DNA from: JAGDZR01 sp049115695
Lineage (GTDB): Bacteria; Bacteroidota; Bacteroidia; Cytophagales; Cyclobacteriaceae
Direction: 5' to 3'
NCBI GenBank assembly: GCA_049115695.1
Contig: JAGDZR010000001.1
Coordinates: 248,001-312,000 of the forward strand
Length of the DNA stretch: 64,000 nt
In this document: piece by piece, positions 7,830 to 16,230 of the stretch
Layout of the letters: each line of letters opens with the position of its first letter
Position numbering within the stretch: the stretch's first letter is position 1
Position numbers and translations under genes: made by a program
The notes under the pieces: generated by a model
The model's database searches: none
The model's input: only the letters and a program-made list of their open reading frames with translations
What the model was told of the DNA's origin: nothing

Positions 7830-8280
7830 TTTTTTGCTTGTTTATAATCATACCAGAGAACTCTCCCTTGCAAGCTACCTTCCCTGTTGATTCGTTCCAA
7901 CACTCAACCTTACACTTTAACTTCCCAAACCGGAAATACACCTTTGAAGATTTCACGATCACTGTCTCTTCCGGGAGGACAGGAGAAAGATAATCCACAT
8001 TGGATGAAGTGAAAACAGGAATAACATCCACTTTGTTTTCAAATTCCGAGCTGCTAAGGTAAATGCCTAATGATACCAATCCAATTTGTGCCATGGTCTC
8101 AACCAAAATTACACCTGGTGTTATAGGGTTATTCGGGAAGTGACCCTGATAAAAGTATTCTTCTTTTTTATAAGTGTACTTACCCTCAATGCGCTCATCT
8201 GAAACATAGGTCAGTTCATCAACAAATCGAAAAGGAGGTTGATAGGGAAGTAACTTAATAATTTCTTCTTTGGTGATCAT
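7822..8280 (-). CDS. 3-hydroxyacyl-ACP dehydratase, FabZ-like hotdog protein
   Basis: Hotdog-fold protein of 152 aa, the usual size for FabZ. The catalytic His lies at H47 in YQGHFPNNPITPGV and the acidic partner at E61 in ILVETMAQ, which are the two FabZ signature regions. It is expected to dehydrate 3-hydroxyacyl-ACP to trans-2-enoyl-ACP in the cytoplasm. It overlaps the FabL-like reductase by 4 bp (ATGA) upstream and the ketosynthase by 8 bp downstream. Its place between a ketosynthase and an enoyl reductase fits one elongation cycle, although no separate FabG-type ketoreductase is in the operon. Confidence 0.86.
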   Translation of the reverse strand: MITKEEIIKLLPYQPPFRFVDELTYVSDERIEGKYTYKKEEYFYQGHFPNNPITPGVILVETMAQIGLVSLGIYLSSSEFENKVDVIPVFTSSNVDYLSPVLPEETVIVKSSKVYFRFGKLKCKVECWNESTGKVACKGEFSGMIINKQKIE

Positions 8281-9050
8281 CCCATTAAATGTTCGCCACC
8301 ATCTACATCAATAACATTGCCATTAATCCAATCAGCTTCAGGTAGTGTCAGCAGGTAAATGGCATTCGCAACGTCTTCGGGAGTAGTCATTCGTCCATAA
8401 GGGTTTCTTGCGGTTGCTTCAGTTATTAATTGTTCATGGTCAGGAATCATGCGTAGCGAAGGAGTATCGGTTACTCCAGCGTTGATAACATTAACTCGAA
8501 AATCATGCTTTGCTAATTCAATTGATAGGTATTTGGTTAGGATTTCAAGTGCCGATTTGGCCATGGCCACTGCTGCATATCCTTTCCAATACCGCTGACT
8601 ACCTGCTGACGTGAGCGTGATAATTCTAGCCTTATCGGCGAGTAGATGCAAGCTCATTAGGCGCTGCACCCAGCTCAACACATTGATTGCCATAGCATCC
8701 ATCGTAAGGTGAAGGTCTTGCTCACTAAGCGCTTTGCCTTCTTCAGCGATTAAGGGTTTCAAATTTCCACGTGAAATGGCATGAAGGAAGAGCGAGAACT
8801 GTGCTCCAGCATGGGCTTCCTGAAACTTGTCCAACGTTTCTATTAATTTCTCCTTATTGGTTCCATCGACATTATGGGCAATTACATCCCCATGTTTTCG
8901 CAGATTTGACAGTTCGTTATTAAAGGTGTCCAGCACCGATCTTCTATCCCGATGAATAAGGAGTAGGTTGTAATTGTTTTCACAGAGTTTTTTGGCCGTA
9001 GCAAGTCCCATGCCACTGGAACCTCCTACGATTAGGGCCCACTTTCTCAT
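8277..9050 (-). CDS. SDR oxidoreductase, FabL-like enoyl-ACP reductase
   Basis: Short-chain dehydrogenase of 257 aa with a Rossmann motif GGSSGMG (residues 9-15). The catalytic spacing is unusual: Y158 is followed by K165, a Y-x6-K pattern. This is the mark of enoyl-ACP reductases such as FabI and especially FabL, whereas ordinary FabG ketoreductases have Y-x3-K. The C-terminal text (GRMTTPEDVANAIYLL, then NGNVIDVDGG) also resembles FabL. It would reduce enoyl-ACP to acyl-ACP with NAD(P)H. The gene is 1 bp from the acyltransferase gene and overlaps the dehydratase by 4 bp. A 3-ketoacyl reductase role is the alternative. Confidence 0.84.
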   Translation of the reverse strand: MRKWALIVGGSSGMGLATAKKLCENNYNLLLIHRDRRSVLDTFNNELSNLRKHGDVIAHNVDGTNKEKLIETLDKFQEAHAGAQFSLFLHAISRGNLKPLIAEEGKALSEQDLHLTMDAMAINVLSWVQRLMSLHLLADKARIITLTSAGSQRYWKGYAAVAMAKSALEILTKYLSIELAKHDFRVNVINAGVTDTPSLRMIPDHEQLITEATARNPYGRMTTPEDVANAIYLLTLPEADWINGNVIDVDGGEHLMG

Positions 9051-9051
9051 T

Positions 9052-10176
9052 TTAAATTTGCTTTATATAGCATCGACGGACAATGTCATCACACACGATA
9101 CTGTCCTGAAATTCATTCCATAAATTCATCACACCTCTGTTGTCTTCCAGCATAATGGCGGTTCCTACTGTTTTGACTTTTTTATCAATAAAACTTTTCA
9201 ATAACTCCGCAAAAATGAGCTGGCTGGCGCCTAATTTCTGATATTCAGGATGAACACCGATCAGTAACATATCAATCAAGTCTTTTTGCTGAAAAGCTCT
9301 TAATACATGAAAGAAACCAAAGGGATACAACGAACCTTTTGCCTTTTGAAAAGCCTTAGATAATGAAGGCAATGTAATGGCAGCAGCTACAACTTCATCT
9401 TTGTCATTGACAATGACCGTGACAAACTCCTTTTTGATAAAACCGAAATAAGCTTCCACATAATAATCTATTTGTTTTGGCGTAAGCTCGTAGTAACCGT
9501 AAAGCTGTTTAAATGACTCATTGATCACTTTAAAGACTCCCTGTGCGTATTTCAATATTTCCTTTCTTGACCTAAATTTTTTCGGATAGAGCTTGAAGCG
9601 ATTTGAGATAAGTGAAGCACTCCTGTTAATTCTTTTAGGCATTTCTGCAGGAACATTTGCGATGATTGATTTCCAGTCGCATGCCTTTTCAAATCCAAAT
9701 GCATCCATATGTACCGGGTAATAAGGATGATTATAAGTAGTTGCCTGGCTAGCCATTACATCAAACCTGCTAATCAGCATCCCCTCAAAATCCATATCAG
9801 TAAACCCTAATGGCCCGTGAATCCCTTTTATCCCTTTTGATCTTGCCCAATTGATGACGGCTTCAAGAAGTGCCATGGAAACTCGCTGGTCATCTATAAA
9901 GTCCATCCACCCGAAACGAGCCAATTGCTTCTCGTCTCTTTCTGCGTCGAGGATGATTCCGGCAATTCGACCAACAATTTTACCTTCCTTTTTTGCAACA
10001 AAGTATTTTGCTTCAGCCGAATCAAATGCCGGGTTCTTTTCCGGTAATAACGTACTTAACTCAAAATCAATAATAGGAGGGACATAGCAGGGATTGTTCT
10101 TGTATAGCTCGAAAGGAAATTTGATAAAAGACATGAGCCCATTTTTTCCATGGACTTCCTCAATTTGAATTGACAT
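9052..10176 (-). CDS. YghO/GNAT-like acyltransferase, candidate bacterial ceramide synthase
   Basis: A 374-aa protein resembling the YghO family of large GNAT-fold proteins. It has an N-terminal FIKFPFELYKNNPCYVPP segment, an AKYFVAKKEGKIVGRIAGI strand-turn, a GIHGPLGFTDMDFEGML segment, and a C-terminal acyl-CoA-binding-like half with LLIGVHPEYQKLGA. In Caulobacter the ceramide synthase of the bacterial sphingolipid pathway is a GNAT-annotated protein working with serine palmitoyltransferase and CerR. The gene order here, directly after SPT-like and CerR-like genes, makes N-acylation of the sphingoid (or capnine) base the best hypothesis. This is an inference from family and context. It abuts the CerR-like gene with no gap. 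Confidence 0.78.
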   Translation of the reverse strand: MSIQIEEVHGKNGLMSFIKFPFELYKNNPCYVPPIIDFELSTLLPEKNPAFDSAEAKYFVAKKEGKIVGRIAGIILDAERDEKQLARFGWMDFIDDQRVSMALLEAVINWARSKGIKGIHGPLGFTDMDFEGMLISRFDVMASQATTYNHPYYPVHMDAFGFEKACDWKSIIANVPAEMPKRINRSASLISNRFKLYPKKFRSRKEILKYAQGVFKVINESFKQLYGYYELTPKQIDYYVEAYFGFIKKEFVTVIVNDKDEVVAAAITLPSLSKAFQKAKGSLYPFGFFHVLRAFQQKDLIDMLLIGVHPEYQKLGASQLIFAELLKSFIDKKVKTVGTAIMLEDNRGVMNLWNEFQDSIVCDDIVRRCYIKQI

Positions 10177-11142
10177 CTAGATAAGCCTGTTTTTTTGGTA
10201 GTACTCCATTGTTTCCGAGATACCCATTTCAAGTGTAAAGTCTTCCTTGATTGGCCACTTTTGCCTTTCGTCAGAAAGGTCGTGATCCCAATCACCTCCA
10301 ATTTCTCTCCACTTTTCTTTTGTTATTTCAGGTTTAACGTTGAACAAGTGATTGATAATATCCGCCAAATATAAATAGGGTATCATAATTCCGGACGGGA
10401 TGAATAAATTTCTGAGCTTCTTGTTGATCGACATTGACAGTGTAGCTTTTAAAGTGACATGCGTAACTGGAATTCCATTGTCAAGATGTACAACGCTATT
10501 TTTCAATTTGATCATCATGGAAAAGATGTTGTTTGCAACATCCAGCCCGTGGATGAAAGTCATTATGTGATTTTTTCTTGTGATCATTGGGTACCATCCC
10601 AGCTTTGCTGCCTTAAATAGGGAGAGAAATGCCATGTCTCCCGGACCGTAAATAGCTGTCGGTCGGAAAATGAGGTAATTGGGGACTTTGCTTTTAATAT
10701 GCTCTTCAGCCATGAGTTTACTTTTGCCATAAGCGGAAACCGGTCCGCCTGTACCTCTTGGACCTCTTGCTGCCATGGATGATATATAGATAAACTTTCC
10801 TGATGGAGGGATTAACTCATTGCGATTTATAGCAGAAAGCAAATGATCTGTCATGTCTGTGTTGATCCTGTAGAAATCCTCATCCCTGATGCTATGTGTT
10901 AGACCAGCATTATGAATAACAAAATCAAATTGATCTCGACCTGACTGTTTGAGCGAAGATTCGATTGAAGATTGACTGGAGTAGTCTATTTCCAGTAGTT
11001 GAACGCCAATCGACTTAAGAGACTTTGTATTTGCAGATGCTCGCACACCGGCAAAAACATCAAATCCAATGGATTGTGCTACTTCACAGAGCTTTTGGCC
11101 TAAGAAGCCGTTTGCACCTGTGATTAGAATGCGCTTTGGCAC
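10177..11142 (-). CDS. NAD-dependent epimerase/dehydratase-family reductase, CerR-like
   Basis: Extended short-chain dehydrogenase of 321 aa. It has the N-terminal nucleotide motif TGANGFLG (residues 8-15), catalytic Y138 and K142 in SAYGKSK, and the RPTAIYGPGD segment of epimerase-like enzymes. In Caulobacter and Bacteroides, proteins of this class reduce the 3-keto group made by serine palmitoyltransferase. The start is GTG and overlaps the SPT-like stop codon by 1 bp (TAGTG), which points to coupled translation. A role in 3-ketosphinganine (or 3-ketocapnine) reduction is inferred from position and family; other sugar-nucleotide roles are less likely because no glycan genes are nearby. Confidence 0.85.
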   Translation of the reverse strand: MPKRILITGANGFLGQKLCEVAQSIGFDVFAGVRASANTKSLKSIGVQLLEIDYSSQSSIESSLKQSGRDQFDFVIHNAGLTHSIRDEDFYRINTDMTDHLLSAINRNELIPPSGKFIYISSMAARGPRGTGGPVSAYGKSKLMAEEHIKSKVPNYLIFRPTAIYGPGDMAFLSLFKAAKLGWYPMITRKNHIMTFIHGLDVANNIFSMMIKLKNSVVHLDNGIPVTHVTLKATLSMSINKKLRNLFIPSGIMIPYLYLADIINHLFNVKPEITKEKWREIGGDWDHDLSDERQKWPIKEDFTLEMGISETMEYYQKNRLI

Positions 11143-12347
11143 TATGCCGCTTTGTATGAAAGGTTAATGTTCAACTCCTTGGCAATTTCGTAAATGGCAT
11201 CAATCGCGAAATCAATTTGATCCCTTGTGTGGGTAGCCATTAATGAAAACCTGATCAATGAGTCTTCAGGCGCTACAGCTGGTGCAACTACGGGATTTAC
11301 AAATACACCTCGCTCCAGCAGTTTCATGGTCAGGTCGTATGTTTTGATGTTGTCCCGAATGTAGATGGGTATGATGGGTGTCTGGGTATCTCCTGTATCA
11401 AACCCGAGTTCGTTTAGTCGGTCGATTGAATATCTGGTACTATCCAATAGTTTCAATCTCAGTGAATCATCTGATTCCATGATGTCCAATGCTGCTGTGG
11501 CAGCTGCAATAGACGCTGGAGTAGGGGCGGCACTGAATATCAATGAACGCGCATTATGCTTAACATAATTGATGGTGTCTTTATCTGCAGCAGCAAATCC
11601 GCCAAGAGAGGCAAAAGATTTACTAAACGTCCCGCCAATGATAGAGATGTCATCATCAAGACCAAAGTGAGAAGCTGTTCCTGCACCATTCTTACCGATT
11701 ACACCAACTGCATGTGCACAATCAGACATGACTACCGCATTGTACTTTTTAGCTAAAGCTACAATCTCGGGTAGTTTTGCGATATCGCCTTCCATACTAA
11801 AAACGCCATCCACGACAATGAGCCTCATGTCAGCATCCTGAGAATGCTTAAGCTTTTGTTCAAGAGAACGCATGTCGTTGTGACGATACACAACAGAGGG
11901 CGCACTTGATAATTTGGCTGCTTCAAGGATAGAGGCATGGTTGAGCCGATCCAGAATAATGATATCCTTTTTGGTCGTGATCGTGGGAATAATACCAAGA
12001 TTCACCTGAAAGCCAGTACTGAAAAGAAGTGCAGCTTCCTTGTTGAAGAAGTCAGCTAATCGCTCTTCTAACTCAACATGAAGGTTACTGGTTCCGTTTA
12101 GAAATCGTGATCCAGCACAACTAGAGCCGTATTTCCTGACAGCTGCTTCTGCCGCCTCTTTGATTTTCGGGTGGGTGGTTAGCCCCAGATAACTGTTCGA
12201 TCCAAACATCAGGACCTTTTTACCCTTTACTATTACCTCGGTTCCCTGCTCAGATTCGATCATACGAAAGAACGGGTACCTATTGTATTCCATCAAATCC
12301 TGAGGATCTCGATAGCTTTGAAATCTATTCCTTAATAACTGACTCAT
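11142..12347 (-). CDS. Serine palmitoyltransferase-like alpha-oxoamine synthase
   Basis: PLP enzyme of the alpha-oxoamine synthase family, 401 aa from the ATG at 12347; a TTG at 12374 would add nine implausible residues. The PLP lysine is K252 in GTFSKSFASLGG, where the SKS form favours serine palmitoyltransferase over KBL or BioF enzymes. D218 and H221 lie in SDCAHAVGVIG. The enzyme condenses an amino acid with an acyl thioester: serine would give a sphingoid base and cysteate would give capnine for sulfonolipids. Eye inspection cannot separate the two. It is the first gene of the seven-gene operon, so its upstream gap should hold the promoter. Confidence 0.9.
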   Translation of the reverse strand: MSQLLRNRFQSYRDPQDLMEYNRYPFFRMIESEQGTEVIVKGKKVLMFGSNSYLGLTTHPKIKEAAEAAVRKYGSSCAGSRFLNGTSNLHVELEERLADFFNKEAALLFSTGFQVNLGIIPTITTKKDIIILDRLNHASILEAAKLSSAPSVVYRHNDMRSLEQKLKHSQDADMRLIVVDGVFSMEGDIAKLPEIVALAKKYNAVVMSDCAHAVGVIGKNGAGTASHFGLDDDISIIGGTFSKSFASLGGFAAADKDTINYVKHNARSLIFSAAPTPASIAAATAALDIMESDDSLRLKLLDSTRYSIDRLNELGFDTGDTQTPIIPIYIRDNIKTYDLTMKLLERGVFVNPVVAPAVAPEDSLIRFSLMATHTRDQIDFAIDAIYEIAKELNINLSYKAA

Positions 12348-12707
12348 TCGAACTTGCCCGCAAAAATACCCCAATTAACCAATACGTAACGTTAAAAATT
12401 CAAAATATGATATTGAAAGGTGTCTAATTGCTGTTTAATTCATTCATGACACACCTTAACGAGCATTCGTTTGATTAAGATGCCAATATTTCAAAACGCT
12501 GTTTGGAAAAGTCTGCATGAAACCTGAATTTTTTGGTGATAGGATAGATAAAATCGGCCTATTTAGAGATTTCAATCGTATGCGTTGATTATGAAAAAAT
12601 TCATTATGCCACTTTAAAAAAGATTTTGTGATTGTGGCCTTTATACAAAAAAACAGCATTGCAGTGCGCAGGAAATAAATATTAGCTTTTTTTGTATTGT
12701 TCAACCA
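12348..12707. other. Divergent promoter region, no gene seen
   Basis: This 360-bp AT-rich gap separates the minus-strand lipid operon from the plus-strand Dabb gene. An open frame on the minus strand (12456-12704) has low-complexity, non-protein-like content and is not accepted. Both promoters should lie here, but I could not fix them to a clear consensus. Confidence 0.6.
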
Positions 12708-13052
12708 ATGCGATCAAGGATTATGAGTAATAATGAAATGAAAGGTCCCTTTGTACATACTGTATTTTTTTGGCTAAAGGAGCCGGATAATCAGGATCAC
12801 AGGGCCTTATTCTTATCTGAGTTGAAAATGTTCATTGATGGGATTGATTTGATTTTGAATCAACATGTAGGGGCTCCAGCCGGAACACCCAGGGATGTGG
12901 TCGACAACAGTTATACCTTCTCGCTGATCGTGTCCTTTGAATCAAAGGAAGATCACGATACATATCAGGAGCATCCATTGCACAAGCAGTTTATTGCCAA
13001 CGCATCCATGCTATGGTCGCGCGTTCAAGTGTATGACTCAATACGGCAATAA
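12708..13052 (+). CDS. Dabb-family (stress-responsive A/B barrel) protein
   Basis: Small 114-aa protein with the ferredoxin-like Dabb fold. It has an N-terminal HTVFFWLKE strand, a central VDNSYTFSLIVSFESKEDHDTYQEHPLHKQF segment typical of the family, and a closing RVQVYDSI strand. An internal ATG at 12723 is an equally possible start. Family members are dimeric cytoplasmic proteins, and few have known enzymatic roles. It points toward uxuA and ends 3 bp from its stop codon, so it belongs to the sugar-acid region by position but is transcribed alone. Confidence 0.82.
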   Translation: MRSRIMSNNEMKGPFVHTVFFWLKEPDNQDHRALFLSELKMFIDGIDLILNQHVGAPAGTPRDVVDNSYTFSLIVSFESKEDHDTYQEHPLHKQFIANASMLWSRVQVYDSIRQ

Positions 13053-13055
13053 GTG

Positions 13056-14240
13056 TTATAAGCTACTTCGAATACCAATTTCCAATCCACGAAGTTCGGC
13101 TAGTCCTCTTAGGCGGCCGATAGCTGAATATCCCGGATTGGTGACTTTATTCAGGTCGTCTAGCATTTTGTGCCCGTGATCAGGTCTGAAGGGCATGCGT
13201 AAATCACTTCGCCCCTTGATTATCCGATCTTGTTGTTCCTCAATCAATGCTTTCATGACTGCATACATGTCAACATCCCCATCCAGATGATCTGCTTCAT
13301 GAAAGTTGCCCATTTCATCTCGTTTAGTGCTTCTAAGATGGACGAAATGAATGCGATCACCTAGTCTTTTGATCATCCCTGGAAGATCATTGTCTTTTCT
13401 AACTCCAAAGGATCCTGTGCAATAGGTCAAACCATTGTTTGGGCTGTCTACCGCATTATAAAGGTCAACTACATCTTGCTCAGTACTTAAGATTCTAGGT
13501 AACCCGAGAATAGGGAATGGTGGATCGTCTGGATGAATACACATTCGGACTCCTGAAGTTTCTGCTGTAGGAATTACTTGCTCCAAGAAGTAATATAAGT
13601 TTTGCTTCAGCTGACTGGCATCAATGCCCTGATAACTATCCAGCATCTTTTGAAATTCATTCAAATCATATCCAGCATCGGATCCGGGCAGGCCAGCAAT
13701 AATATTTTTTACGAGTTGATCGGTTTCTGTGGAAGAGAGTGTTGATAGTAATTTTTGTGCAGATTTCTTTTCTATATCCGAATACACTTCATGTGCTCCT
13801 GGCCGTTTTAAAATAAAGAGCTCAAATGCAGCAAATGCGGTTTTATCAAATCTAAGGCATGTTGACCCATCACCAAACGGATAGTTCAGATCTGTACGCG
13901 TCCAGTCTAGAATAGGCATGAAATTGTAACAAATGGTATCAATACCACATTCCGCCAAATTTCTGATTGTTGCTCGATAATGCGCGATGTATTTTTCGAA
14001 AGAACCACTCCTTTTTTTGATGTCTTCGTGAATCGGAACACTTTCAACCACTGACCATGTCAAACCAGCTAATTCAATATTTTCTTTGCGTTTGATGATT
14101 TCAGATTGTTCCCAGATTGCTCCAATGGGAATATGATGAAGCGCTGTTACGATACCAGTCGCTCCGGCCTGCTTGATGTGCTCCAGTGTTACACCATCAT
14201 TCGGTCCATACCATCTCCATGTTTGCTCGAATCGTATCAT
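13056..14240 (-). CDS. uxuA: D-mannonate dehydratase
   Basis: Cytoplasmic enzyme of 394 aa, the same length as the E. coli enzyme, converting D-mannonate to 2-keto-3-deoxy-D-gluconate in hexuronate breakdown. The N-terminus MIRFEQTWRWYGPND and the downstream VTALHHIPIGAIW are hallmarks. Metal-site regions are visible around CIHPDDPP, CTGSFGVR and FRPDHGH. The start overlaps the uxuB-like SDR by 4 bp (ATGA), so the two are one transcriptional unit. The LacI-type gene divergent from the pair is the likely regulator. Confidence 0.95.
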   Translation of the reverse strand: MIRFEQTWRWYGPNDGVTLEHIKQAGATGIVTALHHIPIGAIWEQSEIIKRKENIELAGLTWSVVESVPIHEDIKKRSGSFEKYIAHYRATIRNLAECGIDTICYNFMPILDWTRTDLNYPFGDGSTCLRFDKTAFAAFELFILKRPGAHEVYSDIEKKSAQKLLSTLSSTETDQLVKNIIAGLPGSDAGYDLNEFQKMLDSYQGIDASQLKQNLYYFLEQVIPTAETSGVRMCIHPDDPPFPILGLPRILSTEQDVVDLYNAVDSPNNGLTYCTGSFGVRKDNDLPGMIKRLGDRIHFVHLRSTKRDEMGNFHEADHLDGDVDMYAVMKALIEEQQDRIIKGRSDLRMPFRPDHGHKMLDDLNKVTNPGYSAIGRLRGLAELRGLEIGIRSSL

Positions 14241-15070
14241 ACTCCTCCGAAAGCGCTAAAACCACCATCAATGGGTACAACTACACCAGTGACAAAAGAA
14301 GACTTATCACTGCATAGCCACTCAAGTGTACTAAAAAGATCCTCAGGTTCCCCAAATCGCTCCATTGGCGTATGATTCAAAATGGTTTGACCTCTGTCTG
14401 TCAATGATCCATCTTCGTTGGTTAGAAGTTTACGGTTTTGCTCGGTTATGAAAAAACCTGGAGACATGGCATTTACCCTGATGCCAACTTTCGAGAAGTA
14501 GACAGATAGCCATTGGGTGAAATTGGAAATGCCGGCTTTCGCGGCACTATAGGCAGGTACTTTGGTAATAGCCCTTTCTGCACTCATACTGCTGATATTG
14601 ATGATTGAACATCCCTTTCGGTCAATCATATCCCGGGCAAAGATCTGGCTAGGTAGAAGAGAGCCTATAAAATTCAGGTCAAATACATATTTCATTCCTT
14701 CAGGGTCCAAATCAAAAAATGTTGTCTCATTAGGATCATCAAGGTCTGATGCCCTAAAATATGACTGTCCCGTTGTTCCATCCGGATGATTGCCTCCTGC
14801 GCCATTGATCAGAATGTCACATGGCCCGAAAGCCTCATTTACTTTTTGGTGCGCTTGAGCAAGCCCTTTTTTGTCTAAGACATTGACTTCAATGGCGATC
14901 GCGCTACCTCCATTAGATTTTATTTCGTTTGAGACTGTTTCTGCCTTGGACAGGGTCCGGTTCAAAATAGCAACAGAGGCTCCCATGGTAGCAAGATGCC
15001 TGGCCATAGCTCCACAAAGCACTCCTCCACCTCCCGTTATGACTACCGTTTTTCCTGCAATATTGATCAT
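14237..15070 (-). CDS. uxuB: SDR-type D-mannonate oxidoreductase (fructuronate reductase)
   Basis: Short-chain dehydrogenase of 277 aa with nucleotide motif TGGGGVLCG (residues 12-20), Ser160/161, and catalytic Y174 and K178. An inserted loop GGNHPDGTTG after the NGAG motif is typical of the SDR mannonate oxidoreductases that stand next to uxuA in Bacillus and Bacteroidota. It reduces D-fructuronate to D-mannonate with NAD(P)H. It is the first gene of the uxuB-uxuA pair, and the divergent LacI regulator gene begins 128 bp away. The name follows function and context; it is not homologous to the long-chain UxuB of E. coli. Confidence 0.87.
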   Translation of the reverse strand: MINIAGKTVVITGGGGVLCGAMARHLATMGASVAILNRTLSKAETVSNEIKSNGGSAIAIEVNVLDKKGLAQAHQKVNEAFGPCDILINGAGGNHPDGTTGQSYFRASDLDDPNETTFFDLDPEGMKYVFDLNFIGSLLPSQIFARDMIDRKGCSIINISSMSAERAITKVPAYSAAKAGISNFTQWLSVYFSKVGIRVNAMSPGFFITEQNRKLLTNEDGSLTDRGQTILNHTPMERFGEPEDLFSTLEWLCSDKSSFVTGVVVPIDGGFSAFGGV

Positions 15071-15136
15071 GAGTGACAGTTATAATTCGATAAATCTGTA
15101 ATACATCAAAAATGAAATTTTGTGTATTTGTAGCGT

Positions 15137-15150
15137 GTACGTTAACGCAG
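15137..15150. promoter_or_regulatory. Candidate LacI-type operator between uxuB and its regulator
   Basis: A central 8-bp palindrome CGTTAACG (15140-15147) lies in the 128-bp divergent gap, with partial symmetry on either side (GTACGTTAACGCAG). The central C-G step and the location suit a LacI-family operator. The regulator encoded at 15199 is the natural candidate to bind it. Confidence 0.35.
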
Positions 15151-15198
15151 GATGCAAAAGTACTATATTAGCGGAAAATGGAAAACTAAAGTGAGAAA

Positions 15199-16230
15199 TT
15201 GAAAAAGAGAATTACCATTAAGGAAATAGCAGAAAAGGCTGAAGTTTCTATTGGTACCGTGGATAGGGTCCTACATAATCGAGGAAGAGTTGCCGCAAGT
15301 ACTCGAACGAGAATTCTGGAAATAGCCAGAGAAGGAAATTACTCATCAAATGTATTTGCCAGACATTTAAAACTTAATAAAATCTATGAAGTAGCTGCAA
15401 TCCTGCCGTTCAATGATGCCTATTGGCAAATGCATGTTGAAGGCATTGAAAAGGGAATGGCTGACTATGAAGAATTAGGTATTTCATTGCAGCACTATCA
15501 GTTTGTAAACCCCAGCCTTCAAAGCTTTGAGAGCGTACTGGCTGAAGCGATATCGAAACAACCAGATGGGCTGATTCTCGCGCCAACAATTCTGTCTCAA
15601 AGTTCAAGGGCCTTAGCGCAATTGGACAGTAGTGGAATCCCATATGTTTTTGTGGATTCCAATATTGAAGGTAACAAGAGTTTGACTTTTATCGGACAAC
15701 ATTCCTTTCATGCAGGTCAGCTTGCGGCTCGATTGCTCCTTGATGGTCTTTCGGAGACTGATCAGCTATTGATATTGACTTTAGAAAAGTCAGATTTGGT
15801 TAAAAAAGCTGTTCAGGATCGAATTGATGGGTGTGTGAGTTTTATAAATGGAAGTGGTAGGACCGTACGTCTCAATCAGTTCAATCTTGAAAATGAACAA
15901 AAGGACATTAGAACGTTTTTAAATGAAATAAACGATAATGATGGGATGGTGGGCATTTTTGTTCCAAACTCACAGGGATATCTGGTTGGGGATGTAGTCA
16001 ATGAAGTTTTACCTCGAAACCGTGTTTTGGGTTTTGATCTGACCGATCGAAACATCAAGTGTCTTAATGCAGGAGGATTGGACTTTGTGATTCATCAAAA
16101 ACCTCAAATGCAAGGTTATCTAGCTGTTCAAACCCTATACAGGTATCTTGTTTTAAGAGCAGAAGTGCAAAAAATGCAATTAATGCCTGTGGATATCATT
16201 GTGAAGGAAAATCTTGCTTATGTTCAATAG
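15199..16230 (+). CDS. LacI-family transcriptional regulator (mannonate branch)
   Basis: Cytoplasmic DNA-binding regulator of 343 aa. The N-terminal helix-turn-helix ITIKEIAEKAEVSIGTVDRVLHNRG is LacI-type with the rarer TVDRVL recognition helix, and a periplasmic-binding-protein-like sensor domain follows (about 60-340). The only workable start is TTG at 15199, because the GTG at 15191 runs into a stop. It is divergent from uxuB-uxuA, which suggests control of mannonate use by an uronate-derived inducer. Its 3' end overlaps the convergent second LacI gene by 35 bp. Confidence 0.9.
   Translation: MKKRITIKEIAEKAEVSIGTVDRVLHNRGRVAASTRTRILEIAREGNYSSNVFARHLKLNKIYEVAAILPFNDAYWQMHVEGIEKGMADYEELGISLQHYQFVNPSLQSFESVLAEAISKQPDGLILAPTILSQSSRALAQLDSSGIPYVFVDSNIEGNKSLTFIGQHSFHAGQLAARLLLDGLSETDQLLILTLEKSDLVKKAVQDRIDGCVSFINGSGRTVRLNQFNLENEQKDIRTFLNEINDNDGMVGIFVPNSQGYLVGDVVNEVLPRNRVLGFDLTDRNIKCLNAGGLDFVIHQKPQMQGYLAVQTLYRYLVLRAEVQKMQLMPVDIIVKENLAYVQ

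Noticed and set aside
12348..12420. Bacteroidota-type promoter (TAnnTTTG) upstream of the lipid operon
   Set aside because: Only partial matches such as TATTTTG were found, with no convincing spacing to an upstream TTG.
12456..12704. Minus-strand frame of 82 codons in the divergent gap
   Set aside because: Low-complexity composition rich in Asn, Lys and Phe, no motif, and it occupies the promoter region of two genes.
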